DNA from: Acidihalobacter_A sp037381185
GTDB taxonomy: Bacteria > Pseudomonadota > Gammaproteobacteria > DSM-5130 > Acidihalobacteraceae
NCBI RefSeq assembly: GCF_037381185.1
Contig: NZ_JARRQY010000002.1
Coordinates: 1-64,000, forward strand
Reading direction: 5' to 3'
Length of the DNA stretch: 64,000 bases
Shown here: piece after piece, positions 43,557-53,256 of the stretch
Layout: every line of letters starts with the position of its first letter
Numbering within the stretch: the stretch's first letter is position 1
The notes under the pieces: generated by a model
Databases searched by the model: none
Told to the model about the DNA's origin: nothing
What the model saw: the letters and a program-made list of their open reading frames with translations, nothing else
Made by a program: the position numbers and the translations under genes

Positions 43557-46088
43557 TCAGCCCACGGCTGGTCGGCAGTAGAGGCGGTCGAAATCCTCCG
43601 ACGGCACGGCAGCTCCGAAAAGGTTTCCCTGCAGCACGTCACAGCGCATTTGACGCAGGCAAGCGGCCTGTTCCTGAGTTTCCACCCCTTCGCCGACCAC
43701 TTTCAGTCGCAGTTCATGGGCCAGATTGATGGTGGCCGAGACGACTGCGCGCGTTTCGGCGCTGTCGGTCAATTCCTCGACGAAGCTGCGGTCTATTTTC
43801 AGATAGTCCAGCGGGAAGCGGCGCAGGTACGCCAGCGACGAATAGCCGGTGCCGAAATCGTCGATCGAGACGTGGATGCCCTTTCCCCGCATCGCTTCCA
43901 GCAAGGAAGCGTGGCTTTCGGCGTCCGTCATGAGTACGGATTCGGTAATTTCCAGGCCGAGTTGGCCGGGCGCGACGCCGGCGCGCTCGAGACTGTTGCA
44001 GATGTTTCCTAACAGGTTCGGGTCGGAAAGCTGGGTCGGTGACAGGTTTACCGCGATCGGTACACCGCCGAGTGCGAGGTGTCGTACGGTAAGTTCCAGA
44101 ATGTGCTGGCCGATCGTCTGGATCTGGCCGGTTTCCTCGGCCAATGCGATGAACTCGTCCGGAGGGACAGTTCCCCACTGAGGGTGATGCCAGCGCGCCA
44201 GGGCTTCGGCGCCCACGGTCGTACCGGAGACGGCGTCCACCAGCGGCTGCAGATGCACTTGAATCTGATCGTGCTCCAGTGCTTGGCGCAATCCGGTCTC
44301 CAACTGCAGCCGGCGTTGCACCTGTCCGTCCATGGTGGCGGTGAACAGCCGGTAGGTATTGCGCCCGCGTTCCTTGGCGCGATACATGGCGATGTCGGCA
44401 TTCTTGATCAGGGTGTCCAGATTGTCGCCGTCCTCGGGGTAGAAGGCGATGCCGATGCTGCAGGTTAGCACCAGTTCGCGTCCGGCTGCATGCACGGGAC
44501 GGGTCAGTTCATCGACGATTCGTCGGGCGGTGTTCGCCGCATCGTCGTAATGCGGTGTGTCCGGCAACAGGATCAGGAACTCGTCGCCGCCGGTGCGGGC
44601 GACCGTGTCATCCTCGCGCACGCAGCGGCGCAGACGCTGTGCCACGTGCTCCAGCATGTTGTCGCCGATATTGTGTCCGAGCGTGTCGTTGATGTTCTTG
44701 AAGCGGTCGAGATCGACGAACATCACCGCGAGCTGTTGGCGGTGGCGGTGGGCATGCGCGATGGCCATGGACAGCCGATCATAGAACAGGCGCCGGTTGG
44801 GCAGGTCGGTCAGCGGATCGTAGTAGGCGAGATGGCGAATCTGCTGTTCGGTCTTCTTGATTTCGGAAATGTCGCTGAATAGTGCGGCATAGTGCTCCAG
44901 CGCACCGTCCTCGCCGTTGATGGCAGTGATGGTCAGCAGCTCCGGATATATCTCGCCGTTCTTGCGCCGGTTCCAGATTTCTCCCTGCCAGTGTCCGAAA
45001 CGATTGATCGAGTCCCACATTGCGGAGTAGAACGTCTTGTCGTGCCTGCCCGAACTGAGCAGGGAGGGACGCTGCCCGACCGCTTCCTCCTGTGTGTATC
45101 CGGTCAGTCGGGTGAAGGCAGGGTTGACTTGTTCGATGACGCCGTCGGCGTTCGTGATCACTACCCCTTCAAGCGAGTTCTCGATGACCTTTTCGGTCAG
45201 GCGCAGATTGCGCTGCGACACGGCCAGCGCTTGATCGGCCTGGCGCAGCTCATCCACATAGGCGAGTTCGAGGCCGGAGAGCAGGTCGGTGAAACTCAGC
45301 AGACCGATAAGCTCGCCATCGTCGAGCACGCCGACGTGCCGTATCTGGCGCTCGCTCATCAGGCTGCGCGCTTGATACAGGCTGGTGTCGGGCGTGACGG
45401 TGACGAGGTGCTGTGTCGCCAGTTCTCCGACGGAGAGGTTCCCCCTGCGTGCGGCGATCTGCCGTACCAGGTCGCGTTCGGTCAGTATGCCCCAGCGTCT
45501 GTCGGCCAGTGAAACCAATACGGCGTCGGTTCGTGCCTCGTGCATACGCCGGGTGGCCTCGCTGAGCGGCGTGTCGCGGCCGATGCGTTCGGCTTCGCCG
45601 TGCAGGATACTGCCAACCGTGCGAAAGCTGAGATAGTGTTCAAGGCCATGGTGGCGGACGACGTCGGTTTGCGAGACTACGCCGCTCATGCTGCCGTCGG
45701 TTTCGACCACCAGCAGATGACGGACGTGTCCGTCCCGGAAGCGCTCGGATGCGGCCGCCAGTGGCGCATCCGAATCTATGGTCAGGATTGGTGCGCTCAT
45801 TACCTGGCGGATGGGGGTGTTCAGCGCTTGCGGATCTTCGAAGTCGACGCGCAGCGCATCGCGTTCGGTCCAGATCCCGACAGGTTGGTCGCCCTCGATC
45901 ACGACGATGGAGCTGCATCGGTTGTGCTGCATCAACGAGGCCGCTTCGTGCAGCGGCGTATCGGCATGGCACTTGATGATGTCGCGATTGGGAGGCAGAA
46001 GCTCCCTGATCCGCGGAAGACTCTTGTCGTCGTCGCGCGTTTGACGGTCGACGGTGTCGGTCACCGGCGGCGTGCGGTGTCTTGGCAT
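43557..46088 (-). CDS. Cyclic-di-GMP enzyme with CBS-PAS-GGDEF-EAL domains
   Basis: An 843-aa cytosolic protein. Four CBS motifs in two pairs (about 25-270) are followed by a PAS domain (about 300-420), GGDEF (TGGDEFLILLPD intact) and EAL (AEALARW, DDFGTGYSSLAYLRRFPLD intact). Both synthesis and breakdown of c-di-GMP are possible. The CBS part suggests control by adenine nucleotides. ATG 46088 is chosen over an upstream TTG. Next to the Pil-Chp genes it may link energy state to surface behaviour, which is inference. Confidence 0.9.
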   Translation of the reverse strand: MPRHRTPPVTDTVDRQTRDDDKSLPRIRELLPPNRDIIKCHADTPLHEAASLMQHNRCSSIVVIEGDQPVGIWTERDALRVDFEDPQALNTPIRQVMSAPILTIDSDAPLAAASERFRDGHVRHLLVVETDGSMSGVVSQTDVVRHHGLEHYLSFRTVGSILHGEAERIGRDTPLSEATRRMHEARTDAVLVSLADRRWGILTERDLVRQIAARRGNLSVGELATQHLVTVTPDTSLYQARSLMSERQIRHVGVLDDGELIGLLSFTDLLSGLELAYVDELRQADQALAVSQRNLRLTEKVIENSLEGVVITNADGVIEQVNPAFTRLTGYTQEEAVGQRPSLLSSGRHDKTFYSAMWDSINRFGHWQGEIWNRRKNGEIYPELLTITAINGEDGALEHYAALFSDISEIKKTEQQIRHLAYYDPLTDLPNRRLFYDRLSMAIAHAHRHRQQLAVMFVDLDRFKNINDTLGHNIGDNMLEHVAQRLRRCVREDDTVARTGGDEFLILLPDTPHYDDAANTARRIVDELTRPVHAAGRELVLTCSIGIAFYPEDGDNLDTLIKNADIAMYRAKERGRNTYRLFTATMDGQVQRRLQLETGLRQALEHDQIQVHLQPLVDAVSGTTVGAEALARWHHPQWGTVPPDEFIALAEETGQIQTIGQHILELTVRHLALGGVPIAVNLSPTQLSDPNLLGNICNSLERAGVAPGQLGLEITESVLMTDAESHASLLEAMRGKGIHVSIDDFGTGYSSLAYLRRFPLDYLKIDRSFVEELTDSAETRAVVSATINLAHELRLKVVGEGVETQEQAACLRQMRCDVLQGNLFGAAVPSEDFDRLYCRPAVG

Positions 46089-46181
46089 GTTTTTTCGGCT
46101 TGATGGCGGGCGTGGTTTTGCGGCGTTATTTCCGCTCGATGATAGCAAACGACATAGCAGTAATGGGGGGGCGAGCTGGCA

Positions 46182-46682
46182 TCAGTCGTCGTTCGGTTCT
46201 TCGGAAGAAGATAAGGCGCCTTGCGGGGCAGCGATGAGTTCGCCCAATTGGTGTTTGGCGATATGCCGGATAAGTGTGACGCTCAAACGGCGCCGGGATG
46301 GCAGTATTCTGCTTCTCAGGGCCCGGTTTTCGAACAGGCAGGCTTCGACAGATGGTGCGTAGGGCCGGTCGCGGCTCACCCTCAGAATACGCCCCAGATT
46401 GACGCCGCGTCCGTCATCAAGTAGCAGTATGTGCGGATACAGATGATGCGCCGGGTCGGGGCGCGGAAAGTCGACGATGGCCAATAGCTCGTAGGGTGTA
46501 CCGGACATGCGTGCTGACACGTGCTGTGCGTCGAAACGTGCTTCGACCAGATACACGCTTTGGCCTACGGCGCTTCGTAGCCGCGAAAGTTGTTCGTCGT
46601 ATTCATCCGACGGCCACAATGCAGGGCCTGATGCGGCAGTCGGTTCGAGTTTTTTGGAACCCACCTCAAAATACCCCGCCAT
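46182..46682 (-). CDS. Hypothetical protein, 166 aa
   Basis: Not recognised. It has mixed alpha/beta composition with LLAIVDFPRPDPAHHLYPHILLL and DGRGVNLGRILRVSRDR stretches. It is Arg-rich toward the C-terminus and has no signal peptide or membrane helix. It starts at ATG 46682 without a clear ribosome binding site. It lies 93 nt upstream of the GGDEF-EAL gene on the same strand, so cotranscription is possible. Confidence 0.6.
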   Translation of the reverse strand: MAGYFEVGSKKLEPTAASGPALWPSDEYDEQLSRLRSAVGQSVYLVEARFDAQHVSARMSGTPYELLAIVDFPRPDPAHHLYPHILLLDDGRGVNLGRILRVSRDRPYAPSVEACLFENRALRSRILPSRRRLSVTLIRHIAKHQLGELIAAPQGALSSSEEPNDD

Positions 46683-46753
46683 GGGCCGAAGGTGTGCTGG
46701 TGGGGAATTCTGTTAGCTGTCCTCTGCGCATGAGCGACAGCATAACAGTATGC

Positions 46754-47872
46754 TCAGGCGATACGTTGCTCGGTCTGAGGATCGAAGAACACGGCCTTGG
46801 CCAGATCGAACAGCAGTTCCATACGCTCTCCGGGCTGCTTGGCCTCCGGCGGATGCACGCGGCAAATGACCTTTGTATCGTTTAGGTGAATGAAGATCAG
46901 CGTGTCTGGCCCGGTCGGCTCGATGATGTCGACGGTGGCCGTCATCAGCCGGGTGTCGGCTTCGTCGAGCTGCGAAACGCGTTTGTGGGTGATCTGCTCG
47001 GGGCGTATGCCGAGAATGACCTTTTGCCCGTTGCGCTCCCGCAATGCAGCCTGGGCATGGTCTGGCGCTTGCATCACCAATCGGTTGTCGCCTTCCTGCA
47101 TCTGCAGTCCCGCACCCTGATCGTCGACCGTGATCTCACAAGGAATGAAGTTCATCGAGGGCGAACCGATGAAACCGGCCACGAAAAGATTCGCTGGGTT
47201 GTCGTAGATTTCCTGCGGCGAGCCGAGCTGCTGGATCTGGCCGTCGTTCATGACCGCGATCAGGTCGCCCAGAGTCATTGCCTCGATCTGGTCGTGGGTG
47301 ACATAAACGATGGTGGTCTGAATGCGTTGATGCAGGCGCTTGAGTTCGTCGCGCATTTCCACGCGCAGCTTGGCGTCCAGATTGGACAGAGGCTCGTCGA
47401 ACAGGAACAGCGCCGGATCGCGTGCGATGGCGCGGCCGATCGCCACGCGCTGGCGCTGTCCGCCGGACAGTTCGCGCGGCTTGCGCTCGAGCAGGTGGTC
47501 GATCTGTAGCATGGCGGCAACGTCCTTGAGAGTGCGTTCCCGTTCTTCCCGCGGGACCTTGCGGATCTGCAGACCGAACAGGATGTTCTGGCGCACCGTC
47601 ATGCTCGGATACAGCGCGTAGGACTGGAACACCATGGCGATGTCGCGATCGCGCGGACTGAGATCGTTGACCCGGCGGTCATTGATGTGGATGTCGCCGC
47701 CGGTGGATGCCTCCAGACCGGCGATGATATTGAGCAGGGTTGATTTGCCGCAGCCGGAAGGTCCGACCAGGATCAGAAACTGATTGTCGCTGGTCTCGAT
47801 GTCGATACCTTTGAGAACCTCGACGTTGTTTCCGAAAGTCTTGTGTACGTTGCGGATGCTGAGCTTACCCAT
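46754..47872 (-). CDS. Sugar ABC transporter ATP-binding protein (MalK/UgpC-like)
   Basis: A 372-aa CUT1 ATPase. Walker A is GPSGCGKST, the signature is LSGGQRQRVAIGRA, Walker B is LFLFDEPLSNLDAKLR, and the switch His is in VTHDQIEA. A TOBE-type regulatory domain follows (about 235-370). It powers the two permeases encoded just upstream and is the last gene of the importer operon, 52 nt after the second permease gene. Confidence 0.94.
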   Translation of the reverse strand: MGKLSIRNVHKTFGNNVEVLKGIDIETSDNQFLILVGPSGCGKSTLLNIIAGLEASTGGDIHINDRRVNDLSPRDRDIAMVFQSYALYPSMTVRQNILFGLQIRKVPREERERTLKDVAAMLQIDHLLERKPRELSGGQRQRVAIGRAIARDPALFLFDEPLSNLDAKLRVEMRDELKRLHQRIQTTIVYVTHDQIEAMTLGDLIAVMNDGQIQQLGSPQEIYDNPANLFVAGFIGSPSMNFIPCEITVDDQGAGLQMQEGDNRLVMQAPDHAQAALRERNGQKVILGIRPEQITHKRVSQLDEADTRLMTATVDIIEPTGPDTLIFIHLNDTKVICRVHPPEAKQPGERMELLFDLAKAVFFDPQTEQRIA

Positions 47873-47924
47873 GTCGCTGCGTCTCTGCTCTCTGGTGATG
47901 GATGGATGATGAGGGCGCTGCGGC

Positions 47925-48806
47925 TCAGCCCTTGACCGAGCCGGCGGTCAGCCCGCGCACGAAGTATTTGCCGGCGATCAGATAGACCAGCAGCGTCGGC
48001 AGTGCAGCGATCAGGGCTGCCGCCATGTCGACGTTATAGCGACGTACACCGGTCGAGGTGTTTACGAGATTGTTCAGCGCGACGGTGATGGGGTGGATAG
48101 CGCCGGATGTGAACACGACCCCGAACAGGAAGTCGTTCCAGATCTGGGTGAACTGCCAGATGATGGTGACCATGAATATTGGCGTCGAGACCGGCAACAG
48201 GATGCGCCAGAAAATGGTGAAGAAGCCAGCGCCGTCGATCATCGCCGCTTTGACCAGCTCGTTGGGAATGGTCACGTAGAAATTTCGGAAAAACAAGGTC
48301 GTAAAGGCCAGGCCGTAAATTACATGCACCATTACGAGACCGGCGATGGTGTTTTCCAAATGAATCTTGCCGAGTACCCAGGCCATGGGCAGCAGAATCA
48401 TCTGGAACGGGATGAAAGTGCCGATCAACAGCAGGGAGAAGAACAGATCGCTGCCGCGAAAACGCCATTTGGTCAGTACGTAGCCATTCACCGCGCCGAA
48501 TGCGGTGGAGATCAGAACGGCCGGTATGACCAGGTGTACGGAATTCCAGAAATACACCTGAACACCTTGGCAGGTGGCGCCGGAGCAGGCGCTGGACCAT
48601 GCTTCCCGCCATGCGTCGAAGGTCGGGCGAAGGGGAAGCGACAGCAGGTTGCCGAGGTGGACTTCCTGCAGCGATTTGAGCGACGTGATGACGATCACGT
48701 AAAGCGGCGTTAGATAGAACAGTGCCGCAAAGACGAGGATCGCGTAGATCCCGATCCTTGCCGCTCGCGGAGTGTGTGAATGCACGCTGTGGTCGCGCTC
48801 AGACAT
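47925..48806 (-). CDS. Sugar ABC transporter permease (MalG/GtsC-like)
   Basis: A 293-aa inner-membrane protein with six predicted helices. The cytosolic coupling loop is ELVKAAMIDGAGFFTIFWRILLP (EAA motif, split here by family spacing). The C-terminus FVRGLTAGSVKG is the usual CUT1 ending. Its start overlaps the end of the other permease gene by 8 nt. Confidence 0.92.
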   Translation of the reverse strand: MSERDHSVHSHTPRAARIGIYAILVFAALFYLTPLYVIVITSLKSLQEVHLGNLLSLPLRPTFDAWREAWSSACSGATCQGVQVYFWNSVHLVIPAVLISTAFGAVNGYVLTKWRFRGSDLFFSLLLIGTFIPFQMILLPMAWVLGKIHLENTIAGLVMVHVIYGLAFTTLFFRNFYVTIPNELVKAAMIDGAGFFTIFWRILLPVSTPIFMVTIIWQFTQIWNDFLFGVVFTSGAIHPITVALNNLVNTSTGVRRYNVDMAAALIAALPTLLVYLIAGKYFVRGLTAGSVKG

Positions 48807-49710
48807 CGCTCTTCCTCCGCGATTCGAGCAGAATGAAGGGGCCGACCAACAAGCCCACCGCGACCAGCATCATGACCGCGCTGGCGGCGCCCAAGGCGAT
48901 CTGACCGCGCTGGAACGCGAAGTCGTACATGAAATTTGCCGGCAGGTAGGTTGAGAAGCCGGGACCGCCGCCGGTCATCGCCATGATCAGGTCGAAGCTC
49001 TTGATGGCAAGTCCGGTCAGTAGAATCAGAGCGCTGAAAAAAGATGGTCTTAGGCTGGGTATGATCACGCTCCAGTAGATGCGCGGCAGACTGGCGCCGT
49101 CAATCATCGCCGCCTTGATGACGGAGTCGTCGACACCCCTCAGGCCGGCTAGAAACAGTGCCATGACGAAGCCCGAGGATTGCCAGACGGCGGCGACGAC
49201 CACGGTGTAGATCGCCATTTTCGGATTGATCAGCCAGTCGAAGCTGAAATGCGTGAAACCCAGGTCATGCACCAGTTTTTCCAGACCCAGCCCAGGGTTG
49301 AGCATCCATTTCCAGGCCACGCCTGTGACGATCAGCGATAGCGCCATCGGGTACAGGTAAATCGCCCGGAAGATACCTTCGCCGCGGATACGTTGATCCA
49401 GGAGAATGGCGAGGAAGAGGCCGATGGCCATCGACAGGCCGATATAGAGTGTGCCGAAGATGCCGAGGTTGATCAGCGACGTCCACCAGATGCCGTTTCC
49501 GAAAAGATAGCGGTACTGTGCGAGCCCTGCCCACACGTTGTTAGGCAACAATGTGGAACGCGTCAGCGACAGCCATATCGTCCACAGAATGAACCCGTAA
49601 AGAAAAAAGACTGCGGCCAGAAAGGTCGGGCTCAGTACCAGTTTTGGCATCAGCCGTTGCAGCGTATCTCGCACCCCGGGACGGGGTGGCGTGTCGTGCG
49701 CGTCGCTCAT
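48799..49710 (-). CDS. Sugar ABC transporter permease (MalF/GtsB-like)
   Basis: A 303-aa permease with six helices and an EAA loop (VIKAAMIDGASLPRIYWSVI). It lies between the binding-protein gene and the second permease gene, with which it overlaps. A strong stem-loop separates it from the binding-protein gene. Confidence 0.92.
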   Translation of the reverse strand: MSDAHDTPPRPGVRDTLQRLMPKLVLSPTFLAAVFFLYGFILWTIWLSLTRSTLLPNNVWAGLAQYRYLFGNGIWWTSLINLGIFGTLYIGLSMAIGLFLAILLDQRIRGEGIFRAIYLYPMALSLIVTGVAWKWMLNPGLGLEKLVHDLGFTHFSFDWLINPKMAIYTVVVAAVWQSSGFVMALFLAGLRGVDDSVIKAAMIDGASLPRIYWSVIIPSLRPSFFSALILLTGLAIKSFDLIMAMTGGGPGFSTYLPANFMYDFAFQRGQIALGAASAVMMLVAVGLLVGPFILLESRRKSDV

Positions 49711-49778
49711 GACGGAGTCTCGCTTATGAAAAGGGCTTATCCCAGCAATATGGGATAGGGTGCATGTGCCCGCAAAAT

Positions 49779-49814
49779 CCGTCTATGCCCGGTTTCTTGG
49801 CCGGGCATAGACGG
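49779..49814 (-). terminator. Stem-loop between binding-protein and permease genes
   Basis: A perfect 14-bp inverted repeat (49779-49792 with 49801-49814) and an 8-nt loop lie 12 nt beyond the binding-protein stop. Such hairpins in ABC operons allow partial read-through and protect the upstream message, so more binding protein than permease is made. Confidence 0.65.
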
Positions 49815-49825
49815 GGGCGAACCTA

Positions 49826-51103
49826 TCAGAGCTGAGACTTGGCCACGGCCACTTGTTTGGCCAGCTGTTCGGCTGCCGTTTTCGCACTCATATTGGAGTT
49901 GTAGAACTGTCCGAGCACGTCGAAGATGGCGCCAGTGGTGGCGTTATAGGTCGACATGTTCTGCGACATGCTGGGTACCAGAGCATTGTTCTTCGAGGCT
50001 TGAGTGAAGTCCTTGGCCGATTTTTGGGCACAGGCATTGAAGCTGCCCATCGGCGTTCCCATGCGTGCGGGGATAGAGCCTTTGACCTTGTTGAACAGGA
50101 TCTGGAACTTTTCCGACATCACGGTTTTAGCCATCGCGGCCTGCGCTGCGCGAGCGGACGCGCTGTTCTGCTTGAAGAAGACCATCGTGTCGACGTTGTA
50201 GATGAAGCTGCCGTTGGTGCCGGGGAAAGCGGCGCACTGAACGTCCTTGCCGGGCGTCTTGTTCATCACCATCAGCGTACCTTCGGCCCAGTCGCCCATG
50301 AACTGCATGGCCGCCTGCCCGTTGGCGACCATCGCCGTGTCATGATTCCAGGAACGGCCGGTGCCGTTGGGATCGGTGTATTTTTGAAGTACGCGCAAGC
50401 GTTCGAATGCCTTGACCATGGTCGGGCTGTTGAGGGCCTTGGGGTCGAGTTTGACGAAGGCGTCGTTATAGAATTTCGGTCCACCGGTCGCTAGTACAAC
50501 GGGGCCGAACTCGGTCGCCACCTGCCAGGTGTTGCCTCCGCCCGCAATCGGAATGATGCCTGCCGCCTTGATTTTCTTCAGCGCGACGACCAGTTCGTCC
50601 CAGGTGGCGGGTACGGACTCGACGCCGGCTTTCTTGAGCAGTTTCGGGTTGACCCACATCCAGTTGACGCGGTGGTTGTCGAACGGCACCGCAACATAGT
50701 TGCCGTCGTACTTCAGCAGGCTGAGAAATGCCGGATCGAGCAGCTTGTTCCAATGCTGCGACTTCGCCACCGCGTTCATGTTCCCGAGAAGACCGGTCTG
50801 GCCCCATTGCTGGATGCTGACGCCTTTGATCTGCGCGGCACCCGGTACATTGCCGGACACGATGCGGGACTTGAGGATGGTGCGCGCGTTGCCGCCGCCG
50901 CCGCCGGCAACGGCATCGTTGACCATCTTGATGCCCTGCTTGCTCAACATCTGCTGCAGGACGCCCATCGCCTTGGATTCAGAGCCGGATGTCCACCAGT
51001 TGAGTACGTCAACCGTGGGTTCGGCGGCCATTGCATGACCTGCCAAGCAGGCGCAGGACAGGGCGACGGCGCTCGCCAAGTGTTTCACACGAAAATTGAG
51101 CAT
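49826..51103 (-). CDS. Glucose/mannose-type sugar-binding protein (GtsA-like)
   Basis: A 425-aa periplasmic protein. The signal peptide ends near GHAMA-AE. Segments NWWTSGSESKA, DAVAGGGGGNARTILKSR, AQIKGVSIQQW and AAMQFMGDWAEG follow the GtsA family that binds glucose or mannose. GGAGGAG is placed well before ATG 51103. It heads the four-gene CUT1 operon. Substrate is inferred from recalled similarity, and related hexoses are possible. Confidence 0.88.
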   Translation of the reverse strand: MLNFRVKHLASAVALSCACLAGHAMAAEPTVDVLNWWTSGSESKAMGVLQQMLSKQGIKMVNDAVAGGGGGNARTILKSRIVSGNVPGAAQIKGVSIQQWGQTGLLGNMNAVAKSQHWNKLLDPAFLSLLKYDGNYVAVPFDNHRVNWMWVNPKLLKKAGVESVPATWDELVVALKKIKAAGIIPIAGGGNTWQVATEFGPVVLATGGPKFYNDAFVKLDPKALNSPTMVKAFERLRVLQKYTDPNGTGRSWNHDTAMVANGQAAMQFMGDWAEGTLMVMNKTPGKDVQCAAFPGTNGSFIYNVDTMVFFKQNSASARAAQAAMAKTVMSEKFQILFNKVKGSIPARMGTPMGSFNACAQKSAKDFTQASKNNALVPSMSQNMSTYNATTGAIFDVLGQFYNSNMSAKTAAEQLAKQVAVAKSQL

Positions 51104-51291
51104 GATCTCCTCCGTAAGAATCGCTGTAGTTGTGTTGCAAAGGTATCTCGTCTCAGCACAGGCATGCCCGCATTTGCTCGCATCCGTAGGGCTCGCGCAA
51201 TCTTGTGCGGAGAGAGTTGCGTTCAGGTCTGCGTTGGGATTCTAGTCCGCGAGGCGATGCCGTCAATACTGCCCTGGTTCCTTGTTGATTT

Positions 51292-51309
51292 TGGTCATGG
51301 CCTTGTCAC
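51292..51309 (+). promoter_or_regulatory. Candidate Pho box before phoX
   Basis: TGGTCAT-GGCC-TTGTCAC has two GTCA repeats exactly 11 bp apart, as in the PhoB site CTGTCAT-AAAW-CTGTCAY. The central A-rich bases are not kept. It lies 55 bp before the phoX start, a suitable distance. Confidence 0.4.
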
Positions 51310-51363
51310 GTTCCCAGATTAGCCTGTACTGGGGCTAAAAACACGTTCCTGAGGGGGGACACG

Positions 51364-53190
51364 ATGAAAATGACGCATGTTGCGCGTGCCGTCGCTGCCG
51401 CGCTGATTCCTGTTGCCTTGGGCGCCTGCTCGACCACCGGTGGACAGGTTGCTACCACGGGTAAGAGTCTGACTTTCGCCGAGGTCGGCGTGCCGGTCAC
51501 TGATGCGCAAAAGCGCGCCGTGCAGGCCAGCGATCTGGTTGTCGTCAACGGCCTGGCTCACAAGATCGGCTACCACACCATCCTGCGCTCCGGTCAGCAG
51601 GCGGGCGGTGGGGTGTTCGGCGAATTGGTGGATATGCACGGCAAGCCGTTGGTCGCGGCCGACGGATCGCACGCCATTTCCGATTCCAACGACTTCAGTT
51701 CGCTGATCCAGAAGGACGGCGCACTGTTCATGATCTCGCATTTCGAATCGCGCCCCGGCGCCATGTACCTCACCAAGCTGGGGCAGGACGCGGAATCCGG
51801 CGAACTCTCCGCGCAATGGACGCGCAACATCGATTTCTCCGCCATCCATGGCCTATGGGTGCCTTGCGCGGGCAGCGTGACACCCTGGGGTTCGCATCTG
51901 GGCAGCGAGGAATACGAGCCGGATGCGGCCAAGTGGAATTCCGCGACCGGCAAGATCGATCCCTACTACAACGCCATGGGCGCCTACACCGACGGCGATC
52001 TGCACAGGATCAATCCGTACTACTACGGCTATCCGGTGGAAGTGGCGGTGGAAAACGCGCAGGGCGCCACTCAGGTGATGCCGCACTATTCGATGGGGCG
52101 TCTGGCCATCGAACTGGCCAAGGTCATGCCCGACCAGCGCACCGTCTACATCTCCGATGACGGAACCAACGTCGGCTTCTACATGTTCATCGCCGACAAG
52201 CCCGGCGACCTGTCCGCCGGCACGCTCTACGCCGCCACCTGGCTGCAGCTCGATGCCAAGCACGGCGGCAACGCCAAGCTGTCCTGGGTCGATCTGGGGC
52301 ATGCCACGGACGCGCAGATCAAAGGCGTGCTCGATCAGGGACCACCGCGTTTCGGCGATATCTTCGCCTCTGCCGCGCCGAACAAGGACGACGGCTCCTG
52401 TCCGGCGGGCTACGGCGACATCAACACCAGCGCCGGCCACGAGTGCCTGATGATCAAGCCCGGCATGGAGAAGGTCGCCTCGCGTCTGGAGACGCGCCGC
52501 TACGCCGCGCTGATGGGCGCGACCACCGAGTTCCGCAAGGAGGAGGGCATCGCCTTCGATCCGGCTACGCGCTCGCTGTTCGTGTCGATGAGCGAGGTCG
52601 CGCGCGGCATGGAAGACTACGCCAAGAACGGCAAGCCGACCGACAAGTATGATGCCGGCGGGCCGAACGATGTGCGCCTGCCTTACAACCGCTGTGGCGT
52701 GGTCTATCGCCTGCCGCTCGGCAGCGATGCCGCTGTGGGCAGCGACTATGTCGCCAAGTCCATGCACGGCCTGGTGGCCGGGCAGATGACGCAGGCCTGG
52801 GACAAGAACAGTCCGATCCCGGCCTACCGTGGTGCGCTCGCCAACAACAAGTGCGCCATCAACGGCATCGCGAATCCGGACAATCTCACCTTCATCGACG
52901 GCTACGCCACGCTGATCATCGGCGAGGACACGGGCCCCGGCCATCAGAACGACGCCGTGTGGGCCTATAGCCTCGAGGACGGTCAGCTCTCACGCATCGA
53001 GACCACGCCCTACGGTTCCGAGACCACAGGTGTGTACTGGTATCCGAACATCAACGGGCATGCCTACCTGATGAGTGTGATCCAGCATCCCTACGGCGAG
53101 TCCGACGAAGACAAGGCTCCGGAAGGCAGTCAGGCGCGACGCGCCTACACCGGTTACATCGGGCCGTTCCCCGCCATGGATGCCAAGTAA
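51364..53190 (+). CDS. phoX: PhoX-family alkaline phosphatase (DUF839), lipoprotein
   Basis: A 608-aa exported phosphatase that releases phosphate from organic esters. The signal has a lipobox (LGAC), so it is probably anchored to the outer membrane. The PhoX metal-site segment PCAGSVTPWGSHLGSEEYEPD is present in family form: Cys, then Glu-Glu after TPWG. ISDDGTNVGFYMF and GEDTGPGHQNDAVW segments also fit. A candidate Pho box precedes it and a strong hairpin follows it. Confidence 0.86.
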   Translation: MKMTHVARAVAAALIPVALGACSTTGGQVATTGKSLTFAEVGVPVTDAQKRAVQASDLVVVNGLAHKIGYHTILRSGQQAGGGVFGELVDMHGKPLVAADGSHAISDSNDFSSLIQKDGALFMISHFESRPGAMYLTKLGQDAESGELSAQWTRNIDFSAIHGLWVPCAGSVTPWGSHLGSEEYEPDAAKWNSATGKIDPYYNAMGAYTDGDLHRINPYYYGYPVEVAVENAQGATQVMPHYSMGRLAIELAKVMPDQRTVYISDDGTNVGFYMFIADKPGDLSAGTLYAATWLQLDAKHGGNAKLSWVDLGHATDAQIKGVLDQGPPRFGDIFASAAPNKDDGSCPAGYGDINTSAGHECLMIKPGMEKVASRLETRRYAALMGATTEFRKEEGIAFDPATRSLFVSMSEVARGMEDYAKNGKPTDKYDAGGPNDVRLPYNRCGVVYRLPLGSDAAVGSDYVAKSMHGLVAGQMTQAWDKNSPIPAYRGALANNKCAINGIANPDNLTFIDGYATLIIGEDTGPGHQNDAVWAYSLEDGQLSRIETTPYGSETTGVYWYPNINGHAYLMSVIQHPYGESDEDKAPEGSQARRAYTGYIGPFPAMDAK

Positions 53191-53204
53191 GGGCGTTCGC
53201 ATTC

Positions 53205-53235
53205 GCCCGGGCGCCGGCAGGGCCGGCGTCCGGGC
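53205..53235 (+). terminator. Hairpin after phoX
   Basis: A 14-bp GC-rich stem (53205-53218 with 53222-53235, one G-U pair) with a 3-nt loop starts 15 nt after the phoX stop. It is followed by ATTATCCTT. It may terminate or partly block read-through into the di-haem gene. Confidence 0.6.
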
Positions 53236-53256
53236 ATTATCCTTGGGGGGTGTCCG

